Positions 55,721 through 64,000 of a DNA stretch of 64,000 bases are shown piece after piece (positions within the stretch are counted from its first letter, which is position 1; the number at the start of each line of letters is the position of its first letter). The translations under genes were made by a program, and so were the position numbers. The DNA is from Massilia rhizosphaerae (GTDB lineage: Bacteria > Pseudomonadota > Gammaproteobacteria > Burkholderiales > Burkholderiaceae_D), in NCBI RefSeq assembly GCF_016093545.1, contig NZ_JADKYX010000002.1, forward strand, positions 124,001-188,000, read 5' to 3'. Under the pieces are notes generated by a model. The model was not told where the DNA came from. It made no database searches and saw nothing but the letters and a program-made list of their open reading frames with translations.

Positions 55721-57758
55721 GCACCAGCGTCAGGATATCGTAACTTGCGACGAGTTCGTCGTTCTGATTCGTCACCTGGACATCCCACGCGACCACGCCC
55801 TGCCCGCGTCCCTGGTCGTCCGTGCGGTTGCGGTCGACCTTACGCTTGCACGTGAGGCGCGCGCGGATGGTGTCGCCGATCGCCACCGGCGCCACGAAGC
55901 GCAGGTTGTCGAGCCCGTAATTCGCCAGCACGGGCCCCGGCGCCGGCGACACGAACAACCCTGCCGCCGCCGACAGCACGAAATAACCGTGCGCGATGCG
56001 CTTGCCGAACTGCGTATCCCGGGCCGCGATCTCGTCGAAGTGCATATAGAAATAATCGCCCGACACGCCACCGAAGTTGACGATGTCCGCCTCGCTCACG
56101 GTGCGGCGGTGCGTCAGCAGCGAATGGCCGATCTCCAGGTCTTCGAAATATCTGCGGAACGGGTGCACCTCCGATTCCTTGACGGCCGCGCCGCGCACGT
56201 ATTCGCCCGTGACGGCCGCCAGCATCGTCGGCGAACCTTGCACGGCCGCGCGCTGCAGGAAGTGTTTGACCGCGCGGATACCGCCGAGTTCCTCGCCGCC
56301 GCCGGCGCGGCCCGGGCCGCCATGCTTGAGCATCGGCAGCGGCGAGCCGTGGCCCGTCGAATCGACGGCCGCCACGCGGTCGAGGATGTGCACGCGGCCA
56401 TGCGACGCGGCCGCCACCGGCACCGCATGCGCCGCGATGGCCGGATCTTTCGTCACCAGCGTCGTCACGAGGCTGCCCCTGCCGCGCGCGACGAGGGCCA
56501 GCGCCTCGTCGATGTCGCGGTAGGTCATCATCGTGCTGACGGGGCCGAACGCCTCGATGTCGTGGACGGCGTCGTTGACCATCGCATTGCGGCACAGCAG
56601 CAGCGTGGGCGCGAAGAACGCGCCGGCCGCGCAGCCTTCTCCGACGGGGTTGAAACCGTCGCGGGCGCTGAACAGCACGTCGTTGCCGCGCGCGAGCATC
56701 TCGACCCGTGCGCCGACGTCGCGTTGCTGCTCCAGCGAAGCCAATGCCCCCATGCGCACGCCCTCCACTTTCGGATCGCCCACGACGATCTTCGCGAGGC
56801 GTGCGCGCAGGCGCTCGCCGACGACGTCCACAAGGTGCTCGGGCACGATCACGCGCCGGATCGCCGTGCATTTCTGGCCCGCCTTGCCCGTCATCTCGCG
56901 CGCCACTTCCTTGACGAACAGGTCCAGTTCCTCGTCGTCGGGCGTGACGTCAGGCGCGAGGATGGCCGCGTTCAGCGAGTCCGCCTCCGCCGTGAACGGC
57001 ACGGATTCGCGGATCAGGTTCGCATTGCCGCGCAGCTTGGCGGCCGTGTCGGCGGACCCGGTGAAGGTGACGGCATCGAAGCCGTTCAGGCGATCCAGCA
57101 GATCGCCCGTCGAGCCGATGACGAGCTGCAGGCAGCCTTCCGGCAGCAGCTCGGATTCCACCATCATCTTGACCAGCGCATGCGTGAGATAACTGGTGGC
57201 GGTGGCCGGCTTGGCGATGCAGGGCATGGCGGCGAGGAAGCTCGGCGCGAGTTTTTCCAGCAGGCCCCAGATCGGAAAATTGAAGGCGTTGATGTGCACG
57301 GCGACGCCGCCGCGCGGCACGAGGATGTGCGTGCCCGCGAAGCCGCCCCGCTTGCCGAGCGCCATGGCCGGGCCTTCGTGCAGCACGTTCGACGACGGCA
57401 GCTCGCGTCCGCCGATGCTGGCGTACGCGAACAGCGTGCCGATGCCGCCTTCGACGTCGACCCAGCTGTCCGGCCGCGTGGCGCCCGTCAGGTGCGAGAT
57501 CTCGTACAGCTCTTCCTTGCGCTCCATCAGATAGGCCGCGAGCGCTTTCAGGCACTGGGCGCGCTTCTGGAAGTCCATGCGCATCAGGGCCGGCACGCCC
57601 GTCTTGCGGGCATACGCGACGGCCTCGCCGAAGTCGATCCTGTCGGCGTGGGTGTGGTAGATCAGGCGGTTGTCCAGGGCGCTGTGCAGCGGCTGGTGCG
57701 CCTGGCTGCCGAGCCAGCGGCCGGCGATCAGGCTTTGCAGGGTGGTGGGGGTATGCAT
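55707..57758 (-). CDS. paaZ: Oxepin-CoA hydrolase / 3-oxo-5,6-dehydrosuberyl-CoA semialdehyde dehydrogenase
   Basis: PaaZ (683 aa) opens the oxepin-CoA ring and oxidises the resulting aldehyde. The aldehyde dehydrogenase domain covers residues 1-530 (NFPIWGLLEKLAPSFLAA, TFTGSADTAAKL, catalytic Cys in GKAGQKCTAIRR). The C-terminal MaoC-like (R)-hydratase domain (about 545-683) has SGDYFYMHFDEIAARDTQFGKRIAHG. Both activities are needed in one chain to limit toxic aldehyde. It ends the canonical paa gene run. Confidence 0.95.
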   Translation of the reverse strand: MHTPTTLQSLIAGRWLGSQAHQPLHSALDNRLIYHTHADRIDFGEAVAYARKTGVPALMRMDFQKRAQCLKALAAYLMERKEELYEISHLTGATRPDSWVDVEGGIGTLFAYASIGGRELPSSNVLHEGPAMALGKRGGFAGTHILVPRGGVAVHINAFNFPIWGLLEKLAPSFLAAMPCIAKPATATSYLTHALVKMMVESELLPEGCLQLVIGSTGDLLDRLNGFDAVTFTGSADTAAKLRGNANLIRESVPFTAEADSLNAAILAPDVTPDDEELDLFVKEVAREMTGKAGQKCTAIRRVIVPEHLVDVVGERLRARLAKIVVGDPKVEGVRMGALASLEQQRDVGARVEMLARGNDVLFSARDGFNPVGEGCAAGAFFAPTLLLCRNAMVNDAVHDIEAFGPVSTMMTYRDIDEALALVARGRGSLVTTLVTKDPAIAAHAVPVAAASHGRVHILDRVAAVDSTGHGSPLPMLKHGGPGRAGGGEELGGIRAVKHFLQRAAVQGSPTMLAAVTGEYVRGAAVKESEVHPFRRYFEDLEIGHSLLTHRRTVSEADIVNFGGVSGDYFYMHFDEIAARDTQFGKRIAHGYFVLSAAAGLFVSPAPGPVLANYGLDNLRFVAPVAIGDTIRARLTCKRKVDRNRTDDQGRGQGVVAWDVQVTNQNDELVASYDILTLVQKRG

Positions 57759-57768
57759 CCTCGTCTCC

Positions 57769-58362
57769 TTAATTCTTCGGCTTGTGCGGTTCGTCGAACA
57801 CGATGCGCCGCCGGTCCGGTTCCGCTTCCGCGAGCGCCTCGACCTCGCGCATCGTCTTCATCGAGCGCACGTTCAAATCGTGGTACTGCCGCGTCCCGTA
57901 ACTCTTCCACGCGATTTCCTCGTCGGACACGGCGCGCACGATCTTCGCGGGCGCGCCCAGCACGAGGCTGCGCGGCGGGATGATCATCCCGGCTTTCACA
58001 AAGGCGGCGGCGCCCACGATGGATTCGCTGCCCACGACCGCCTTGTCCATCACGACGGCATTCATCCCGACCATCGCGTTGTGCCCTACACGGCAGCCGT
58101 GCAGCACGGCGCCGTGGCCGATGTGGCCGTCCGCTTCGACGACCGTGTCGTCCTCCGGGAAGCCATGCATCACGCACGTGTCCTGCACGTTGGCGCCTTC
58201 TTCCAGGATCAGCCGGCCGAAATCGCCGCGCAGCGACGCGAGCGGCCCAACATAGCAGCGCGGACCGACGATCACGTCGCCGATCAGCACCGCCGTCGGG
58301 TGCACGTACGCGGTCGGGTGCACGACGGGACGCAGGCCGTCGATCTCATAGACTTTTACCAT
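57769..58362 (-). CDS. paaY: Phenylacetate pathway thioesterase/hexapeptide protein PaaY
   Basis: A 197-residue left-handed beta-helix protein of the gamma-carbonic anhydrase-like family, with hexapeptide turns ([51 protein letters not shown] in segments) and His residues placed for a metal site. PaaY acts as a thioesterase removing inhibitory CoA side products in phenylacetate catabolism. It starts 10 bases after paaZ's neighbour stop and sits between paaJ and paaZ. Confidence 0.92.
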   Translation of the reverse strand: MVKVYEIDGLRPVVHPTAYVHPTAVLIGDVIVGPRCYVGPLASLRGDFGRLILEEGANVQDTCVMHGFPEDDTVVEADGHIGHGAVLHGCRVGHNAMVGMNAVVMDKAVVGSESIVGAAAFVKAGMIIPPRSLVLGAPAKIVRAVSDEEIAWKSYGTRQYHDLNVRSMKTMREVEALAEAEPDRRRIVFDEPHKPKN

Positions 58363-58363
58363 C

Positions 58364-59569
<1,206 letters not shown>

Positions 59570-59579
59570 TGGAATCTCC

Positions 59580-60890
59580 TTAAGTGTTCTTGGGTCGCTT
59601 GTCGACGACACGGCGCGCCTTGCCCGTGGCCGAGCGCTCGATGCCTTGCGGGGGCAACAGCGTGACGGTCGTCGTCACGCCGATATACGTCTTGATGCGG
59701 TGTTGCAGGTCGCGGGCCAGCGCCGCCACGTCGTGCGCCGCGCCGTCGCGCAATTCGCAAAGGACGGCCAGCGCGTCGAGGTGGCCGTCGCGAGTGACGA
59801 CGAGCTGGTACTGCGGCGCCAGCGCCGGCATTTGCAGGATCAGTTCCTCGACCTGGCTGGGGAAGACGTTCACGCCGCGGATGATCAGCATGTCGTCCGA
59901 GCGCCCGCCGATGCGGCCCATGCGGCGCATCGAGCGTGACGTGGGCGCCAGCAAGCGCGTGAGGTCGCGCGTGCGGTAGCGGATGATCGGCAGCGCTTCT
60001 TTCGTCAGCGACGTGAACACCAGTTCGCCCTTCGCGCCGTCCGGCAGCACCTCGCCCGTGTCCGGGTCGATGATCTCGGGGTAGAAGTGATCTTCCCAGA
60101 TGACCGGACCATCCTTGCTCTCGATGCATTCGCTCGCGACACCAGGCCCCATCACTTCCGACAGGCCGTAGATGTCGACGGCGTCGATGCCGGCCCGCTC
60201 CTCGATCTCGCGGCGCATGGCGTCCGTCCACGGCTCGGCGCCGAAGATGCCGACCTGCAGCGACGACGCGGCCGGATCGAGCCCCTGGCGCTTGAATTCC
60301 TCGACGATGTTGAGCATGTACGACGGCGTCACCATGATGATCGACGGCTGGAAATCTTGGATCAGCTGCACCTGTTTTTCCGTCTGCCCGCCCGACATCG
60401 GCACGACCGTGCAGCCGAGGCGTTCGGCGCCGTAGTGGGCGCCGAGGCCGCCCGTGAACAGGCCGTAGCCGTAGGCGATGTGCACCATGTCGCCGGGACG
60501 CCCGCCGGCCGCGCGGATCGAACGCGCGACGACGCCCGCCCACGTGTCGATGTCGTGTTGCGTGTAGCCGACGACGGTCGGCTTGCCCGTCGTGCCGGAC
60601 GACGCGTGCACGCGCACGACCTGCTCGCGCGGCACGGCGAACAGGCCGAACGGATAATTGTCGCGCAGCGTCTTCTTGTCCGTGAACGGGAATTTCGCCA
60701 GGTCGGCCAGCGATTCGAGGTCGTCCGGATGGACGCCCGCCTCATCGAACGCGCGGCGGTAGTGCGCCACGTTGTCGTAGGCGTGCCTGAGGCTCCACTT
60801 CAACCGTTCCAGTTGCAGGGCCTGCAGTTCGTCGCGGCTGGCGCGCTCGATCGGTTCCAGGTCGCCCGGTTGCGGCATGCGTTGCACCAT
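59580..60890 (-). CDS. paaK: Phenylacetate-CoA ligase
   Basis: PaaK (436 aa) activates phenylacetate to phenylacetyl-CoA with ATP, the first step of the pathway. AMP-ligase motifs are HASSGTTGKPTVVGYT (P-loop), IYGLSEVMGPGV and RTRDLTRLLAP, with a C-terminal hinge GGRSDDMLIIRGVNVFPSQVE and the catalytic Lys near the end (ERSATGKARRVVDKR). It lies in the middle of the leftward paa operon. Confidence 0.97.
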   Translation of the reverse strand: MVQRMPQPGDLEPIERASRDELQALQLERLKWSLRHAYDNVAHYRRAFDEAGVHPDDLESLADLAKFPFTDKKTLRDNYPFGLFAVPREQVVRVHASSGTTGKPTVVGYTQHDIDTWAGVVARSIRAAGGRPGDMVHIAYGYGLFTGGLGAHYGAERLGCTVVPMSGGQTEKQVQLIQDFQPSIIMVTPSYMLNIVEEFKRQGLDPAASSLQVGIFGAEPWTDAMRREIEERAGIDAVDIYGLSEVMGPGVASECIESKDGPVIWEDHFYPEIIDPDTGEVLPDGAKGELVFTSLTKEALPIIRYRTRDLTRLLAPTSRSMRRMGRIGGRSDDMLIIRGVNVFPSQVEELILQMPALAPQYQLVVTRDGHLDALAVLCELRDGAAHDVAALARDLQHRIKTYIGVTTTVTLLPPQGIERSATGKARRVVDKRPKNT

Positions 60891-60906
60891 CGTTATCTCC
60901 TCTGTA

Positions 60907-61344
60907 TTACATCTCGGCGGGCACGACGTGGCCGGCGACGCGGTGCGACTTCCCGCGCAGCAGCGCGATCCGGCGCCCGTCCGCGTCCGTCACGACGACG
61001 TCGTAGATGCCCGTCTTGCCGGCCAGCGCCTGCTCGACCGCTTCCGCCACGAGCACGTCGCCCAGGCGCCCGGGCGCGAGGTAATCGATCGTGCAGCCGG
61101 CGCCCACGGTATTGAAATTGTGCGAGTTGCAGGCGAACGCGAAGGCGCTGTCGGCGAGCGTGAAGATGTAGCCGCCGTGGCAGGTGCCGTGGCCGTTCAG
61201 CATGTCCTCGCGCACCCGCATGCGCATGCGCGCGTAGCCGGGCCGGATGGCCTCGAGCGTCATCCCCAGCGCCCGGCTGGCCGGGTCGCGTTCGTACATG
61301 GTCTTGCCGGCCAGTTCGGCCAGCGCTTGCGGATCGCTATGCAT
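60907..61344 (-). CDS. paaI: Phenylacetate pathway hotdog-fold thioesterase
   Basis: The ATG at 61344 with AGGAGC upstream gives 145 aa and overlaps the paaH stop by eight bases. The hotdog thioesterase signature GHGTCHGGYIFTLADSAFAFACN includes the catalytic Asp. PaaI (called paaD in some species) hydrolyses ring-hydroxylated phenylacetyl-CoA and frees CoA when the pathway stalls. Confidence 0.95.
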   Translation of the reverse strand: MHSDPQALAELAGKTMYERDPASRALGMTLEAIRPGYARMRMRVREDMLNGHGTCHGGYIFTLADSAFAFACNSHNFNTVGAGCTIDYLAPGRLGDVLVAEAVEQALAGKTGIYDVVVTDADGRRIALLRGKSHRVAGHVVPAEM

Positions 61345-62869
61345 GGATGCGTGCTCCTGTCGGATCGGCGGCCAGCCGGCGGCGCAGCAGCGGCGACACG
61401 CGGTAGCGGTCCTCGCCGTACGCCGCACCCAGATTGGCCAGCACGGTGAATACATGATGGAGGCCGACGGCGTCGGCCCACGCCAGCGGACCGCACGGAT
61501 AGTTCACGCCCTTCTGCATCGCGATGTCGACGGCGGCCGCACTGCACACGCCCTGGTTGACGGCGTCGAGCGCCTCGTTGGCCAGCATGGCGACGGTGCG
61601 CATCACGGCCATGCCGGGCACGTCGTCCAGGCGCGACACGGCAAAGCCCGCCCGCTGGAACAGGCCGACGGCCGCTCGCCATGCCGCGTCGCCGCACTGG
61701 TCCGCGCGCGCCAGCGCGATGCGCGGGGCCTTGGCCGGGTCGAGCAGCAGGTCGAACAGGATCGTGTCCGGGCGGCCCTCGTCGCGGGCGCGCTGCGTGG
61801 CGCTGCGGCCGTCCGTCAGCAGGATGGCGGCGCCGTCCGCGTTCAAGGCCGGGGCCGCGCCGTCCGCCCGCGCCACGCCGATGCCGGCGTCGCGCAGGCG
61901 GGCCGTGAGGGCGTCGAACAGCGGGTGCGCGCCGGCAAACGTCACTCGCGCGGGGCATGTCTGCGCCGCTTCCGTGTGCGGCTGCGGCGGCGCCACGTCC
62001 TCGCCATAGCGGTAAAAGCCGCGCCCGGTCTTGCGGCCCAGGAAGCCGGCATTCACCAGTTCCTGCTGCACGACGGACGGCGCGAAGCGCGGGTCGCCGT
62101 AATAGGCGTTGAAGACGGATTGCGTGACGGCGAAGTTGACGTCGTGGCCGATCAGGTCCATCAGCTCGCAGGGTCCCATGCGAAAGCCGCCGCAGTCGCG
62201 CAGCACGGCGTCGATGGTGGCCGGGTCGGCCGCCCGCTCGAGCAGCAGGCGCAGCGCCTCGGCGTAATACGGGCGCGCCACGCGGTTGACGATGAAGCCG
62301 GGCGTGGACGCCGCATGCACGGGGTTCTTGCCCCACGCCGCGGCCGTCGCATGCACGGTGTCGGCGACGGCCTTGCCGGTGGCGGCGCCCGAGATCACTT
62401 CGACCAATGCCATCAGCGGCACCGGATTGAAGAAGTGCATGCCGACGAGGCGCTCCGGACGTTTCAATGTCGCGCCGATCGCGGTCACGGAAATCGACGA
62501 CGTGTTGGTCGCCAGGATGCAGTCCGCGCCGACGATGTCTTCCAGCTCGGTGAACAGCACGCGCTTGACGTCGACGTCCTCGACCACCGCCTCGACCACG
62601 AGCGCGGCATCCTTCGCCTCGTCGAGCGTGCGCATGGCTTGCACGCGCTCGCGGGCGAGGTCAGCTTCGGCCGCGCCCATGCGGCCTTTTTCGACGAGCC
62701 TGTTCAGGGCCTTGCCGATGCCGGCGATGGCTTGTGCGACGGCCTCGGGACGCGAGTCGTACAGGAGCACGGTGTGCCCGGCCACGGCCGTCACCTGGGC
62801 GATGCCGGAGCCCATCGCGCCGCTGCCGATGACGGCGACGACGCTTGCCTTATCCAGTGCCGAGACCAT
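61337..62869 (-). CDS. paaH: 3-hydroxyadipyl-CoA dehydrogenase
   Basis: A 510-residue NAD-dependent 3-hydroxyacyl-CoA dehydrogenase with Rossmann motif VAVIGSGAMGSGIAQVTAVAGH, catalytic-site VGMHFFNPVPLMALVEVI and two C-terminal domains (GFIVNRVARPYYAEALRLL, PLAWADAVGLHHVF). It forms the 3-oxoacyl-CoA for paaJ. It is one base from paaG and overlaps paaI. Confidence 0.95.
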   Translation of the reverse strand: MVSALDKASVVAVIGSGAMGSGIAQVTAVAGHTVLLYDSRPEAVAQAIAGIGKALNRLVEKGRMGAAEADLARERVQAMRTLDEAKDAALVVEAVVEDVDVKRVLFTELEDIVGADCILATNTSSISVTAIGATLKRPERLVGMHFFNPVPLMALVEVISGAATGKAVADTVHATAAAWGKNPVHAASTPGFIVNRVARPYYAEALRLLLERAADPATIDAVLRDCGGFRMGPCELMDLIGHDVNFAVTQSVFNAYYGDPRFAPSVVQQELVNAGFLGRKTGRGFYRYGEDVAPPQPHTEAAQTCPARVTFAGAHPLFDALTARLRDAGIGVARADGAAPALNADGAAILLTDGRSATQRARDEGRPDTILFDLLLDPAKAPRIALARADQCGDAAWRAAVGLFQRAGFAVSRLDDVPGMAVMRTVAMLANEALDAVNQGVCSAAAVDIAMQKGVNYPCGPLAWADAVGLHHVFTVLANLGAAYGEDRYRVSPLLRRRLAADPTGARIHA

Positions 62870-62870
62870 G

Positions 62871-63662
62871 TCACTCCCCCTTGAACTGCGGCTGGCGCTT
62901 GGAGATGAACGCGGCGACGCCTTCGCGGTAGTCGTGGCTGTAGCCCAGTTCGCGCATCATGTCCGCTTCCAGGCGCAGCTGCCCTTCCAAGGTGTTGGTC
63001 CAGCTCTCCTGCATCGCGCGCTTGGTGAACGCCAGGCCTTTCGTCGGCGCGGTGGCGAAGTGGCGGGCCATGGCCAGCGCTTCGTCCATCAGCGACTCGT
63101 CCGGCACGCAGCGCCAGATCAGGCCCCATTCCTCGGCCTTCGCGGCCGGCAGTTTGTCGCCCAGCAGCGCGAGGCCCATCGCGCGCGCGGGGCCGATCAG
63201 GCGCGGCAGCACCCACGTGCCGCCCGTATCCGGGATCAGGCCCAGTTTGCAGAACGCTTCGATGAAGCTGGCCGATTGCGCGGCCAGCACGATGTCGCAC
63301 GCAAGCGCCAGGTTGGCGCCGGCGCCGGCGGCCACGCCGTTGACGGCGCAGATCACCGGCAACGGCAGGCTACGCAAGGTGAGCACCAGCGGCGCATAGT
63401 ATTGTTCGACGGATTCGCCCAGGTCGACGCCGGGCGCGCCCGGTTCGACGGCCCGGTCGTTCAGGTCCTGGCCGGCGCAAAAGCCGCGGCCGGCGCCCGT
63501 CAACAGCAGCACGCGCACGGACTTGTCTTCTTCCACACGCTTGAGCGCATTGCGCACTTCCAGGTGCATCGCCTGCGTGAAGCTGTTCAGGCGCTCGGGG
63601 CGGTTCAGGGTGAGCGTCGCGATACCCTGTTCGATCGTGAACAGGATGGTGTCGTAGGTCAT
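62871..63662 (-). CDS. paaG: Phenylacetyl-CoA epoxide isomerase (oxepin-CoA forming)
   Basis: A 263-residue crotonase-fold protein: IATLTLNRPERLNSFTQAM, oxyanion segments GAGRGFCAGQDLNDR and CAVNGVAAGAGANLALACD, then GLIPDTGGTWVLPRLIG. PaaG turns ring-1,2-epoxyphenylacetyl-CoA into the seven-membered oxepin-CoA that PaaZ opens. An alternative name in some annotations is paaF for the related hydratase; no second crotonase gene is visible in the window. Confidence 0.93.
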   Translation of the reverse strand: MTYDTILFTIEQGIATLTLNRPERLNSFTQAMHLEVRNALKRVEEDKSVRVLLLTGAGRGFCAGQDLNDRAVEPGAPGVDLGESVEQYYAPLVLTLRSLPLPVICAVNGVAAGAGANLALACDIVLAAQSASFIEAFCKLGLIPDTGGTWVLPRLIGPARAMGLALLGDKLPAAKAEEWGLIWRCVPDESLMDEALAMARHFATAPTKGLAFTKRAMQESWTNTLEGQLRLEADMMRELGYSHDYREGVAAFISKRQPQFKGE

Positions 63663-63681
63663 GAATGTCTCCTCGTTGTTC

Positions 63682-64000
63682 TCACTCGGCCACGTCGAAA
63701 TCGACGACGACCTTGTCCGTCACCGGAAAACTCTGGCAGCTCAGCACGAAGCCGCGCGCGACCTCGTAGTCTTCCAGCGCATAGTTGACGTCCATGTCGA
63801 CCTGCCCCTCGCGCACCTTGCAGCGGCACGTCGAGCACACGCCGCCCTTGCAGGAGTAGCGCATGTCGAGGCCAGCGCGCAGGCCGGCGTCCAGGATCGA
63901 TTCCTTGTCGCGGTCCATCGTGAAGCTGGCGTGGTTGCCGTCCATGATCACGGTGACTTCCGTGTGGTGGTGCGCTTCGTCGGCCGCCTGGCGGCGCGGC
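63682..64000 (-). CDS. paaE: Phenylacetyl-CoA epoxidase reductase subunit (partial)
   Basis: Only the C-terminal ~105 residues are in the window; the frame runs off the right edge. The plant-type 2Fe-2S domain is clear: ILDAGLRAGLDMRYSCKGGVCSTCRCKVREG supplies Cys-x4-Cys-x2-Cys, and FVLSCQSFPVTDKVVVDFD the fourth. PaaE passes electrons from NADPH to the PaaABC epoxidase; paaABCD should lie just beyond the window. A 19-base gap separates it from paaG. Confidence 0.92.
   Translation of the reverse strand, partial: PRRQAADEAHHHTEVTVIMDGNHASFTMDRDKESILDAGLRAGLDMRYSCKGGVCSTCRCKVREGQVDMDVNYALEDYEVARGFVLSCQSFPVTDKVVVDFDVAE

Overview
This 64 kb window is high-GC bacterial chromosome with almost no wasted space. 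It most likely comes from a betaproteobacterium of the Burkholderiales, probably Oxalobacteraceae close to Massilia/Telluria/Duganella. The inference rests on gene content and order: the ffh / ccsA-like / PP0621 / pilS-pilR neighbourhood, proS next to rppH, an H1-tailed SWIB protein, a DUF1841 gene and a complete lower phenylacetate (paa) pathway. No species was identified by comparison. No rRNA, tRNA, CRISPR array, prophage or intact insertion sequence was seen.

Layout. 1-5.8 kb: type VI secretion effector module on the minus strand (vgrG, phospholipase-like effector, exported immunity protein cut by the window edge). 6.2-10.6 kb: class Ia ribonucleotide reductase nrdA-nrdB with a regulatory leader holding NrdR-like boxes. 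10.7-15 kb: pilS-pilR pilus regulators plus two cytochrome-biogenesis-type genes. 15-17.7 kb: ABC importer of the NitT/TauT class. 18-24.3 kb: ffh, the SWIB protein, a LysR regulator, a lytic transglycosylase, proS and rppH. 24.4-29.3 kb: an exported double aspartic-protease-like protein with its overlapping partner, DUF1841, a SulP transporter and two small cytochromes c. 29.5-35.2 kb: MoxR-GNAT-VWA cassette, an ArsR-type regulator with small stress/oxygenase-like genes, a gene remnant and a class I glutamine amidotransferase. 35.2-40 kb: topoisomerase IV (parE, parC). 40-47 kb: a run of exported proteins on the minus strand (DsbC-like, lipase-chaperone-like, NTF2-like, Exordium-like, two low-complexity proteins, M64 peptidase). 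47-55.7 kb: rhodanese/FtrA pair, exported cyanophycinase, argH, a HAD phosphatase, copC-copD, a membrane protein with an XRE regulator, and a cupin. 55.7-64 kb: the paa operon transcribed leftwards (paaE partial, G, H, I, K, J, Y, Z), which activates phenylacetate and degrades it by epoxidation, ring opening and beta-oxidation.

Structures outside the genes that stand out: a dispersed palindromic repeat family in four intergenic gaps, twice as inverted pairs (perfect between parE and parC); two NrdR-like boxes, one in the loop of a perfect inverted repeat before nrdA; a near-consensus LexA operator between the amidotransferase gene and parE; a terminator hairpin lying directly on the ribosome-binding region of the SulP gene; and an in-frame 44-codon coding remnant after the amidotransferase stop. 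I found nothing that can be called a wholly new system with confidence. The best candidates for new biology are the double-retropepsin protein with its overlapping partner and the block of exported proteins at 40-46 kb.
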